Shown in pieces: positions 1 to 4,853 of a stretch of 5,873 nucleotides of DNA. The position numbers and the translations under genes were made by a program. Below the pieces are notes generated by a model, which was given only the letters and a program-made list of their open reading frames with translations, did no database searches and was not told where the DNA came from. Location: NCBI GenBank assembly GCA_051418075.1, contig JBPRGG010000061.1, positions 1 to 5,873 of the forward strand, given 5' to 3'. Source of the DNA: JBPRGG01 sp051418075 (GTDB lineage Bacteria; Bacteroidota; Bacteroidia; Cytophagales; Cyclobacteriaceae). How positions within the stretch are numbered: the stretch's first letter is position 1; each line of letters opens with the position of its first letter.

Positions 1-1
1 A

Positions 2-233
2 ATCAGGATGGTCATCTGGAAACAATGGAAACGGATCAGAACCAAACTGGCGAATCTTGTCAAGCTCGGGGTAAAGAAATCCAAAGCTTGGGAATGGGCT
101 AATACAAGGAAAAGTTACTGGCACACTGCCAATAACTACATTTCTTAAAACCCCCATCTCTACGGATAAACTACAGCAAGCAGGATATATATTTTTGTCG
201 GATCAATACCAAAAGGTAAGAATCAAAACTTAA
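2..233 (+). pseudogene. Group II intron reverse transcriptase/maturase, C-terminal fragment with frameshift
   Basis: This is the tail of a group II intron-encoded reverse transcriptase/maturase; its 5' part lies outside the window. Positions 2-148 read IRMVIWKQWKRIRTKLANL, then a KLGV..KAWEWANTRKSYW stretch. That is the typical C-terminal maturase domain X (GIIM) signature, used to bind the intron RNA and help it splice. This frame stops at 146-148. The expected continuation (LKTPISTDKLQQAGY, then LSDQYQKV) is found in the next frame at 144-233, ending with TAA at 231. A single extra base near 141-146 (ATTTCTT where ATTCTT would keep frame) explains the break. No HNH endonuclease domain follows, so the protein would be of the endonuclease-less type. 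The family call is strong. Whether the frameshift is real or a sequencing error in a short T run cannot be decided here. If real, the last ~30 residues are lost, which may or may not abolish activity. Confidence 0.85.
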
Positions 234-234
234 A

Positions 235-312
235 GAACCGCCCTGTACCGAACGGTAAGCAGGGTGGTGTGAGAGGACAGATAGGGAAATAATCCCTATC
301 TTCATACTCGAT
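235..312 (+). ncRNA. Group II intron 3' end: domain V and domain VI-like hairpins
   Basis: Directly after the maturase stop comes a hairpin with the architecture of group II domain V. A 9-bp lower stem pairs ACCGCCCTG (237-245) with CAGGGTGGT (260-268), including one G-T. A two-base AG bulge follows at 258-259, then a 4-bp upper stem TACC/GGTA (246-249/254-257) closed by a GAAC tetraloop. The following GTGTGAGAGG linker is typical of bacterial introns of this type. A second perfect 8-bp hairpin, AGATAGGG/CCCTATCT (279-286/294-301) with a 7-nt loop, sits where domain VI should be, although no bulged branch-point A stands out. The exact 3' splice boundary cannot be fixed from one copy; it is probably between about 304 and 313. 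The RNA end of the intron therefore looks structurally intact even though the maturase reading frame is broken. Confidence 0.8.
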
Positions 313-405
313 TCATTGCTTTAGATTTTCTTATAATCATCATGTTATCGGTCATCGGTCAAAAGAATATCATCATTTTCTAATTATTTTCTCCGGATGA
401 ATCCA
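313..405. other. Intergenic spacer between intron end and operon 3' end
   Basis: This is an AT-rich stretch separating the intron 3' end from the stop codon of the converging minus-strand operon. It contains a tandem 7-mer (TCGGTCA twice, 348-361). I found no convincing terminator hairpin for the minus-strand operon and no ORF. It should include the 3' exon flank of the intron insertion site. Confidence 0.5.
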
Positions 406-1071
406 CTAGCGTATATCCAGTCTGCTATGATCATCCTTATCCAGACGAATGGATTCAGCACCACTAATCCTCAATTGTGATTCCTGTAGGTTGCCGGACA
501 CATACTGTACTTTGGAATGGAACCTGGCCTCTGATTTAAATAAATATATTTCCAGACTGTCAAAAGATTGGTTGCAAGTTACCCTGGAATCATTTTTGGC
601 CAGGATGTTGAGCTTTTGCAATGGCTGTAAAGATTCTTCCAGTCTGACTACGGTTCGATCCAGATCCAGACTAAAAATAGATTTAGGCAATTCCTTGATT
701 AATAGGGAGGTGTTATCAGCCGAAATTGACTGGATCGAATCTGAAATTATTAATTCTAAACGTGAATATTTTCCTTTTATATTATGGATATACAAAGTAT
801 CCTCACCTTTATCCGGAGAAAAAGATGGGGCCAGCGAATCTATCAGATAGTAAATCTTCAACTGGTTTTCCTGGCCTTTTGAAACCACCAGTTGAGAAAT
901 TTCTGTGGCTTTCAAATGTTGCTTGGGACCAAGTTCAATGGTTTGAACTATTTCTTCCGGTCGGTTTTTACTTCTTTTTTCTCCCCAAAACCTAAGCTCG
1001 ATCGCCCCGGTCAGCATAATCAGGGCAATGACACCTAAAAATGAAGATAATATGATTTTGCTTTTTTTCAT
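406..1071 (-). CDS. Membrane-anchored protein, possibly DUF2807-like (putative adhesin-head fold)
   Basis: A 221-residue protein with a basic N-terminus (MKKSK) and one hydrophobic segment at about residues 6-25. No lipobox cysteine is seen, so it is probably an uncleaved membrane anchor or signal-anchor with the rest outside the cytoplasm. The remainder is rich in beta-prone repeats of the type 'S.L.I' (DNTSLLIKEL, ESQLRISGAES, DHSRLDIR). These resemble the repetitive beta-helix-like pattern of DUF2807 proteins, which are common in Bacteroidota and often sit beside GntR/ABC genes. That assignment is inferred from pattern and context, not from a search. The start codon overlaps the GntR stop by 4 nt (ATGA, 1068-1071), so the gene is translationally coupled and is the last gene of the operon. 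Its biochemical role is unknown; a partner or cell-envelope sensor of the transporter is one possibility. Confidence 0.75.
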   Translation of the reverse strand: MKKSKIILSSFLGVIALIMLTGAIELRFWGEKRSKNRPEEIVQTIELGPKQHLKATEISQLVVSKGQENQLKIYYLIDSLAPSFSPDKGEDTLYIHNIKGKYSRLELIISDSIQSISADNTSLLIKELPKSIFSLDLDRTVVRLEESLQPLQKLNILAKNDSRVTCNQSFDSLEIYLFKSEARFHSKVQYVSGNLQESQLRISGAESIRLDKDDHSRLDIR

Positions 1072-1436
1072 TTTAATTCACCATTTAATTTGTTCAAATA
1101 TTGCTTTAGCTCTTCATAATTGATACCTAAGATTTTCATCTTTTTATAAAGCTGAGGCAATTCGTGTTCAAAAAACTCCTTTTTCTTTTGCTGAATAATG
1201 ATATCAGGGGCAGCGTCTGTGACAAAGTAACCGATTCCCCGTTTATTTTCTATCACGCCCAGGTTCTGCAGTTCGCTGTAAGTCCTCATTACGGTATTTG
1301 GATTTACCCCCACATCGGCCGCCAGCTCCCGTACTGATGGAATTTTCTGACCAGGACTGTGTTTACCTTTAATGACTTTTTCAGAAATATTATCAGCGAT
1401 TTGCATGAAAATGCTTTTTTGATTGTTAAAATCCAT
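1068..1436 (-). CDS. GntR-family transcriptional regulator, YtrA subfamily
   Basis: A 122-residue DNA-binding repressor-type protein. It has an N-terminal winged helix-turn-helix at about residues 8-72: IPSVRELAADVGVNPNTV is the helix-turn-helix, NPNTVMRTYSEL the recognition helix, and VIENKRGIGYFV the wing. A short helical tail (residues ~80-120) follows in place of the large ligand-binding domains of FadR, HutC or MocR types. That length and layout are characteristic of the YtrA subfamily, whose members usually repress an adjacent ABC transporter operon. It starts 1 nt after the permease stop and has an unusually strong Shine-Dalgarno, AAGGAGG (1443-1449), six bases before the ATG and embedded in the last codons of the permease. 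The likely target is the palindrome at 3061-3084 in front of this same operon, so autoregulation is inferred. The effector is unknown. Confidence 0.92.
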   Translation of the reverse strand: MDFNNQKSIFMQIADNISEKVIKGKHSPGQKIPSVRELAADVGVNPNTVMRTYSELQNLGVIENKRGIGYFVTDAAPDIIIQQKKKEFFEHELPQLYKKMKILGINYEELKQYLNKLNGELK

Positions 1437-1437
1437 G

Positions 1438-2226
1438 CTATACCTCCTTCTCTCTGATTTTAAAATATGTTACTGATAGTAGACCCAGAGCCAATAAAAT
1501 CAGGGCACTTAAACCAGCTCTCACACTTTGCTTTTCGTTACTGATAAATAACAAGTTATCTTTTTCATATTCAGGTAAATCCAGGTAGCGTATCAATAAG
1601 TATCCCAGTAATATGTAAGTACCTATGATCAGACCGAATGAGATTAATGATTTTAATAGAGGATATTTTTTGAAATAGCTAGCCCCCGTAAAAGGTATGA
1701 TTAGCACCAAAGCTCCGGTCAGAATAAAGGCCAATTTTTTCCAGCCAACCATAGCTTCCTGATCAAAAATCAAATTATAGGCCTCCCGCCAGGAAAATGG
1801 CTGGGCCAGGAAGTCCGGCAGGATCAAACTGCCTATCCCATATTCCAGATTCGCCAATAGCCAGAATAAAAGGGGCATTCCCAGCATAAAAAAGATAATC
1901 CTGGAAATAAACTCAAATAAGAATTTTTCCAGGGAAGAAGCCGGAATCATTAGGTAATTAATGGTTTTTTCTTTATTACGAAAGCTGGAAAATGCATATC
2001 CGGCATAAATAACTCCTGAAAAGATATAGAGCACCAGAAAGAATTTCATATAATCATCGGTTTCCCATACAGAGTGCTGGTTGGCTCGCTGAATTAAAAA
2101 CAACAATATCATCACAGCCACACTAAAGCCACCCAACACCACCAGCATTTGCTGACGATTTTCAATGAATTTATATCTGATCAGGTTATAAAACCTGGAA
2201 AATTTAAATTGCTTCTGTGTTTTCAT
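1438..2226 (-). CDS. ABC transporter permease subunit (ABC-2-like)
   Basis: A 262-residue integral membrane protein, predicted to form the membrane half of an ABC transporter with the ATPase encoded just upstream. Six hydrophobic segments are visible at about residues 27-46, 61-80, 104-126, 164-182, 192-213 and 237-256. Polar stretches lie between them, including a loop around residues 130-163. The segment IPASSLEKF (residues 94-102) after the second helix resembles a motif I associate with small Bacteroidota ABC-2-type permeases. The first 23 bases overlap the end of the ATPase gene, indicating coupled translation, and the gene ends 1 nt before the GntR start. The substrate cannot be read from sequence. 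Relatives controlled by YtrA-type regulators are often linked to cell-envelope stress or antimicrobial peptide response, but that is family context only. Confidence 0.85.
   Translation of the reverse strand: MKTQKQFKFSRFYNLIRYKFIENRQQMLVVLGGFSVAVMILLFLIQRANQHSVWETDDYMKFFLVLYIFSGVIYAGYAFSSFRNKEKTINYLMIPASSLEKFLFEFISRIIFFMLGMPLLFWLLANLEYGIGSLILPDFLAQPFSWREAYNLIFDQEAMVGWKKLAFILTGALVLIIPFTGASYFKKYPLLKSLISFGLIIGTYILLGYLLIRYLDLPEYEKDNLLFISNEKQSVRAGLSALILLALGLLSVTYFKIREKEV
1443..1449 (-). promoter_or_regulatory. Strong ribosome binding site for the GntR gene
   Basis: AAGGAGG on the minus strand, six bases before the GntR ATG at 1436. It lies inside the final codons (EKEV) of the upstream permease gene. 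Other starts in the operon have no comparable SD sequence, so this site fixes the GntR start and may give the regulator independent or higher translation. Confidence 0.8.
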
Positions 2227-3046
2227 GCTTTTTTAATTTTAGTTTTCCAGAAGTCACTGCATTAAACAGCAGCTCTATATCAATTTCTGTTTCCATCATT
2301 TTTTGAGCTGGTTTTATCACTTTGTATCCACCCGGAGCTGGTTCGCTGAACATGATACTACCATTTTCCAGACTGGTGGCATATCCAAACTGATATGTAT
2401 CAGCGATATGAAGGGTTTCTTCCTGAAATATAACTTCCCCTTCATCCAGAATGATGATCTGGTCCAGCAGATTTTCCACATCTTTGACCTGATGGGTGGA
2501 GATCACTACCAGTTGGTTTTCATCCAACGCCCCGGCTACTACTTTGCGAAAGATGGATTTTGAAGGAATATCCAGGCCATTAGTAGGTTCATCTAAAACC
2601 AGGAACCGGCAGCGGGTAGCTAAGGCAAAAGATATGAGAAATTTTTTCCTTTGACCATAAGACATCTTATGAATGCCGGCGGTAGGAGAGAGCCTGAAGT
2701 CTTCCAGTATTCGGTCCATCAATTGTAGATCGAAATTAGGATAAAATCCCCGATAAGCTCTGATGTAATCTTTAACAGATAAGGAAGACAAATAGAATTC
2801 CTCCGGCACAAAATAAGTTTGTTCCAGAAAGTCTGGCTGGCGCAATTGAGGCTTTAGTCCCATTGCCTCAATATTTCCCTGCTGTGGGTGAAGCAGGCCA
2901 ATGAGCAGCTTCAATAAGGTGGTTTTTCCTGCCCCGTTTTTTCCCAGTAAACCGGTAATACTTCCCGGTTTAAGATCCAATTGCAAATGATGAAATAAAT
3001 TTTGCTGATTGGAATAGTTGAAATTGAGATCTCGAATATTAATCAT
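2204..3046 (-). CDS. ABC transporter ATP-binding protein
   Basis: A 280-residue cytoplasmic ATPase that would drive the adjacent permease. In order it shows a Walker A loop GKNGAGKTT (residues 35-43), a Q-loop region TYFVPEEFY (77-85) in which the usual glutamine is replaced, a signature motif MSYGQ (128-132) in place of LSGGQ, Walker B FLVLDEP (148-154), a D-loop NGLD (156-159), and the H-switch histidine at about residue 185 (STHQ). MSYGQ variants are known in ABC-2 exporter-type ATPases, so the enzyme is expected to be active. The ~70 residues after the core are an accessory C-terminal extension, as in BcrA/YtrB-like proteins. It is the first gene of the operon, starting about 15 nt downstream of the operator palindrome and with no clear Shine-Dalgarno. 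The ATG is supported by the immediate alignment of MINIRDLNFNY with the usual beta-strand start. Confidence 0.93.
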   Translation of the reverse strand: MINIRDLNFNYSNQQNLFHHLQLDLKPGSITGLLGKNGAGKTTLLKLLIGLLHPQQGNIEAMGLKPQLRQPDFLEQTYFVPEEFYLSSLSVKDYIRAYRGFYPNFDLQLMDRILEDFRLSPTAGIHKMSYGQRKKFLISFALATRCRFLVLDEPTNGLDIPSKSIFRKVVAGALDENQLVVISTHQVKDVENLLDQIIILDEGEVIFQEETLHIADTYQFGYATSLENGSIMFSEPAPGGYKVIKPAQKMMETEIDIELLFNAVTSGKLKLKKHENTEAI

Positions 3047-3060
3047 TGCTTTGGTATGAT

Positions 3061-3084
3061 AGTGTACTACAATACTAATACACT
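3061..3084 (-). promoter_or_regulatory. Palindromic operator, probable GntR/YtrA site
   Basis: A 24-bp imperfect palindrome with AGTGTA at 3061-3066 and TACACT at 3079-3084. Counting inward, 9 of 12 positions match between half sites (pattern AGTGTAnTA...TAnTACACT). It covers the predicted transcription start of the minus-strand ABC/GntR operon and lies 15 nt before the ATPase ATG. Size, symmetry and place fit a dimeric GntR regulator that blocks transcription initiation. Binding by the GntR protein encoded at 1068-1436 is inference. Confidence 0.65.
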
Positions 3085-3085
3085 G

Positions 3086-3117
3086 TAAAGCTAATTAAAA
3101 GATTTTTTATTATCAAA
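3086..3117 (-). promoter_or_regulatory. Bacteroidota-type promoter of the ABC/GntR operon
   Basis: On the minus strand, TTTG (3117-3114) is followed after exactly 20 nt by TAGCTTTA (3093-3086). That matches the Bacteroidota sigma-ABfr consensus TTTG-N19-21-TAnnTTTG at all but the last base. The predicted start point, about 7 nt further at roughly 3079, falls inside the palindrome at 3061-3084. The 5' leader would be only about 30-35 nt. Confidence 0.6.
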
Positions 3118-3215
3118 TTTTTATTGAATATATATTTTAATGGGCTTAAAAAGAGAGACTGTTTAGCTGATACAGTTAATCAACCTTCAAAATTATAAAG
3201 AGGGCTGGATGAAAT

Positions 3216-3248
3216 TTTGTAACTTTATTGTAGCGGTACTATTTTTTG
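3216..3248 (+). promoter_or_regulatory. Candidate Bacteroidota-type promoter for the small membrane protein gene
   Basis: TTTG (3216-3219), a 20-nt spacer, and then TATTTTTT followed by G (3240-3248) resemble the -33/-7 pair TTTG and TAnnTTTG with one base off. Transcription would begin near 3254, giving a leader of about 48 nt before the ATG at 3302. The region is AT-rich, so a chance match is possible. Confidence 0.45.
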
Positions 3249-3301
3249 GTGTATAAAAAAATATTGACCCTGGTTTTTTCCCAATTTGAAAATAGCAGTG
3301 A

Positions 3302-3532
3302 ATGAAAGCCTTTAACAATAAATTCAATGTAGCCCTTTTAATCGTTTTAGCTCTATTGATTACGGCCAGTATAGCCTTTAACTATGGTTATGAACTGGGA
3401 GAGCACAAAGGTTATGTCATGGGGGTGCAAAAATGTGTTGAAGAAATTGAACAAGAAATGCGGCCAAAAACATCGAATAAGACTGATTCAATACCTTTCA
3501 CCAAACCGTTAAAAGTAGTTTTTTCTGAATAA
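3302..3532 (+). CDS. Small single-pass membrane protein, function unknown
   Basis: A 76-residue protein I do not recognise. Residues 1-8 are polar and basic (MKAFNNKF), followed by a hydrophobic segment at about 9-27 (VALLIVLALLITASIAF). Next is a glycine- and tyrosine-rich stretch (NYGYELGEHKGYVMGVQKC, residues 27-45) with a single cysteine at 45, then an acidic EEIEQE run and a polar tail. With the positive-inside rule the N-terminus would be cytoplasmic and the tail periplasmic. It is not a lipoprotein, since no cysteine follows the hydrophobic segment at the right place. Support for coding comes from the clean membrane topology, a plausible promoter upstream at 3216-3248, and a perfect inverted repeat just after the stop. 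No good Shine-Dalgarno is present, which is usual in this phylum. The gene lies between the divergent ABC operon and the sigma-54 element. Confidence 0.65.
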   Translation: MKAFNNKFNVALLIVLALLITASIAFNYGYELGEHKGYVMGVQKCVEEIEQEMRPKTSNKTDSIPFTKPLKVVFSE

Positions 3533-3536
3533 TCTA

Positions 3537-3561
3537 AATTTGGGAAGGTCTTTCCCAAATT
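3537..3561. repeat. Perfect 10-bp inverted repeat: transcript-end hairpin or activator binding site
   Basis: AATTTGGGAA (3537-3546) and TTCCCAAATT (3552-3561) are exact inverse complements around a 5-nt spacer GGTCT. The repeat begins four bases after the stop of the small membrane protein gene, so it can form a stem at the 3' end of that mRNA. No T-tract follows (next bases GGGGCAG), so it is a poor intrinsic terminator. It is also centred about 108 bp upstream of the predicted sigma-54 start near 3657, a usual distance for an enhancer-binding-protein site. Both readings are possible. Confidence 0.7.
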
Positions 3562-3630
3562 GGGGCAGTTTATACCCATGGAAATTAAAAAAGCATCCTT
3601 TTAATGATTATTTTAGGCCTATGAAACAAT

Positions 3631-3645
3631 TGGCACAGCCTTTGC
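3631..3645 (+). promoter_or_regulatory. Sigma-54 (RpoN) promoter
   Basis: TGGCAC (3631-3636), a 5-nt spacer AGCCT, then TTGC (3642-3645) match the core sigma-54 consensus TGGCAC-N5-TTGC at all ten defined bases, with the -24 GG and -12 GC at correct spacing. It is in an intergenic region and reads rightward. Counting the C of TTGC as -12, transcription should begin near 3657. Sigma-54 promoters need an AAA+ enhancer-binding activator; none is encoded in this window. The inverted repeat at 3537-3561 is a candidate activator site. Confidence 0.75.
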
Positions 3646-3656
3646 GTATACCAATG

Positions 3657-3730
3657 TACATAGCTGGTTGTTAATGCAAGGGCTCTTGAAGTGATACCTA
3701 CCTTTCATCACTCGAGAGCCCAACTTTTTT
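3657..3730 (+). ncRNA. Candidate sigma-54-dependent small RNA
   Basis: This is the transcript defined by a sigma-54 promoter (start predicted near 3657) and an intrinsic terminator whose T-tract ends at 3730, giving about 74 nt. The first ~23 nt (TAGCTGGTTGTTAATGCAAG region) show no strong internal pairing and could be the single-stranded target-recognition part. The rest folds into a long hairpin with an 11-nt pyrimidine-rich loop, ACCTACCTTTC (3696-3706). There is no credible ORF: the only nearby ATG, at about 3654, gives a six-codon peptide and lies at or before the start point. I do not recognise the RNA as a named family. Size, promoter and terminator arrangement are those of a trans-acting sRNA; its existence as a transcript is inferred. 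Confidence 0.6.
3680..3730 (+). terminator. Strong Rho-independent terminator
   Basis: The outer stem GGGCTCTTGA (3680-3689) pairs with TCGAGAGCCC (3712-3721) over ten pairs with one T-G wobble. After a bulged A at 3690, an inner stem GTGAT/ATCAC (3691-3695/3707-3711) extends it around an 11-nt loop. Two bases plus AC precede six Ts (3725-3730). The orientation is rightward, so it ends the candidate sRNA and any read-through from the small membrane protein gene. Confidence 0.85.
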
Positions 3731-3844
3731 CAGACCTTTATGGACTAACAAGCTTTCATGTCACTGAATAATAAAATTTCCGTTCAATATTCACTATATC
3801 TATTAAATAGAGGTATCAATGTCAGGGAAGATAATTAAATAAAC
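3731..3844. other. Intergenic spacer between two converging transcripts
   Basis: An AT-rich stretch between the rightward terminator and the leftward SDR terminator. I see no ORF, promoter of recognisable type, or strong secondary structure in it. Together with 3533-3730 it forms the 337-nt gap between annotated protein genes; the inverted repeat, sigma-54 promoter and sRNA fill the left part. Confidence 0.5.
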
Positions 3845-3860
3845 GGGGAAAAAATTCCCC
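3845..3860 (-). terminator. Probable terminator hairpin of the SDR gene
   Basis: GGGGAA (3845-3850) and TTCCCC (3855-3860) form a perfect 6-bp stem around a 4-nt loop, 9 nt after the SDR stop. Read on the minus strand it is followed by GTTTATTTAATT, a loose T-rich tail. On the plus strand no T-run follows directly. It therefore serves the minus-strand SDR transcript best. Confidence 0.6.
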
Positions 3861-3869
3861 ACAACCTGA

Positions 3870-4592
3870 TTATTTTTTAGGTGGTTGAGACGGTCTGACC
3901 TCTATCTTACTGGGTAATGTGCGTGGATGCATTTTTAACAGGTCAATCACCATCTGTCCCAGGTCTTCCGGTTGAATCTTCCAGGCATCCTGATTTTGAT
4001 CAGGCTGGTGGTCATTAAAATAAGTGGCCACCGAACCAGGCATAATGGTAGATACCTTGATTCCATGGTGCCGCAAATCAAGCATGACTGATTGGGTGAA
4101 GCCTGTGAGGCCAAATTTACTGGCATTATATGCAGATCCCTGAGGGAAAAAGTTGGCTCCAGCCAGGCTTGATATGGTGAGGATATATCCTTCCGATTTT
4201 TTTAATGCTTCCAGGCTGGCTTTGATACTGTAGAAAACCCCGGTGAGGTTGGTATCAATGGTTTGCTGCCATTGGTCAAGGGTCATATCTTCTATGGAGG
4301 CAAAATGTCCCAAGCCGGCATTTGCCACTAAAACATCAAGCTGACCCCATTTTTGCAATACTTGCTCAACTACTTTTTGCTGAGAATCATAATTTCTCAC
4401 ATCTGCCTCCAAACCTATTACTTCACCGCTGTTCAACAGCTGAAGTTTTTCTGCCGCCTCTCCAGCACTTGATTGAGACCGACTGGTAATAGCCACTTTC
4501 ATTTTTTGTTTTAACATTGATGCGGCAATACCATAGCCAATACCTTTGCTGCCTCCGGTAATTAAGGCTACTTTGTTTTCAATATTTTGCAT
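3870..4592 (-). CDS. Short-chain dehydrogenase/reductase (SDR), classical type
   Basis: A 240-residue NAD(P)-dependent oxidoreductase of the classical SDR family. Visible motifs are the cofactor-binding glycine motif TGGSKGIG (residues 12-19), an arginine at 38 in TSRSQ after the second strand that favours NADP(H), ADV at 63-65 for the adenine ring, NAG (91-93), the structural Asn at 115, and a catalytic triad of Ser142, Tyr155 and Lys159 (YNASK). PGSVAT (185-190) follows the sixth strand. Length is normal and all key residues are present, so the enzyme should be active. Its substrate cannot be told: FabG-like ketoacyl reductases and many broad-specificity reductases share these features. It is a single-gene unit with a terminator-like hairpin downstream and a 261-nt gap from ftsH upstream. 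The ATG at 4592 precedes the Rossmann strand directly, with only an A-rich stretch as ribosome site. Confidence 0.92.
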   Translation of the reverse strand: MQNIENKVALITGGSKGIGYGIAASMLKQKMKVAITSRSQSSAGEAAEKLQLLNSGEVIGLEADVRNYDSQQKVVEQVLQKWGQLDVLVANAGLGHFASIEDMTLDQWQQTIDTNLTGVFYSIKASLEALKKSEGYILTISSLAGANFFPQGSAYNASKFGLTGFTQSVMLDLRHHGIKVSTIMPGSVATYFNDHQPDQNQDAWKIQPEDLGQMVIDLLKMHPRTLPSKIEVRPSQPPKK

Positions 4593-4634
4593 AATATATT
4601 CTTTTTAATCATTCAAAAAAACAATTGCTGAAAT

Positions 4635-4663
4635 ACTAACTGTTTTATTGGCTGATAGTTAGT
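4635..4663. promoter_or_regulatory. Inverted repeat in the SDR leader, possible operator
   Basis: ACTAACT (4635-4641) and AGTTAGT (4657-4663) are exact 7-bp inverse complements separated by 15 nt, 43 bp upstream of the SDR ATG. The size fits a dimeric repressor site (a TetR-type regulator would be typical beside an SDR gene), but no regulator gene is adjacent in this window. Confidence 0.4.
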
Positions 4664-4679
4664 GGAAATAAGCAAACTT

Positions 4680-4687
4680 CAAAGTTA
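4680..4687 (-). promoter_or_regulatory. Candidate -7 element of the SDR promoter
   Basis: On the minus strand TAACTTTG matches the Bacteroidota -7 consensus TAnnTTTG exactly. No TTTG is found 19-21 nt upstream (TGAT is there instead), so the promoter call is weak. If used, transcription would start near 4673 and run through the inverted repeat at 4635-4663, with a leader of about 80 nt. Confidence 0.35.
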
Positions 4688-4780
4688 TGCTGACTATAAG
4701 AAAGTGTATCAGTGTTAACCACCAAGAAATAAATAGTAAATCTAAAGTTTATAGAAATAGAAGTATATTGTATTTCCACC

Positions 4781-4807
4781 AGGATCTTTATTTGCAGGCA
4801 AGATCCT
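4781..4807. repeat. Perfect 8-bp inverted repeat downstream of ftsH
   Basis: AGGATCTT (4781-4788) and AAGATCCT (4800-4807) can form a stem with an 11-nt loop, about 47 nt after the ftsH stop on the minus strand. No T-tract follows on the minus strand (next bases GGTGG), so it may be a 3' mRNA-end structure or Rho-linked site, but it is not a canonical intrinsic terminator. The rest of the 4593-4853 gap contains no ORF I would support. Confidence 0.45.
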
Positions 4808-4853
4808 ATCAGCAAACTTTGAAGCTATTATAAAATATTTTTCCTTATTTTCC

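Noticed and set aside
348..361. Tandem TCGGTCA twice near the intron end
   Set aside because: Only two short units, with no sign of a larger repeat array or of an attachment site.
449..995. Plus-strand open frames of 133 and 89 codons
   Set aside because: They lie antisense to the 221-residue membrane-anchored protein gene, which is fixed by its 4-nt overlap with the GntR gene. Their translations show no family motif.
2303..2563. Plus-strand open frame of 86 codons
   Set aside because: It is antisense to the clearly recognisable ABC ATPase and has no domain features of its own.
3584..3605. ATTAAAA/TTTTAAT inverted repeat
   Set aside because: It is made only of A and T in an AT-rich spacer, so the match is likely by chance and gives no stable hairpin.
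4671..4819. Direct repeat AGCAAACTT at 4671 and 4811
   Set aside because: Nine bases in AT-rich DNA, with no target-site duplication context or element between the copies; probably chance.
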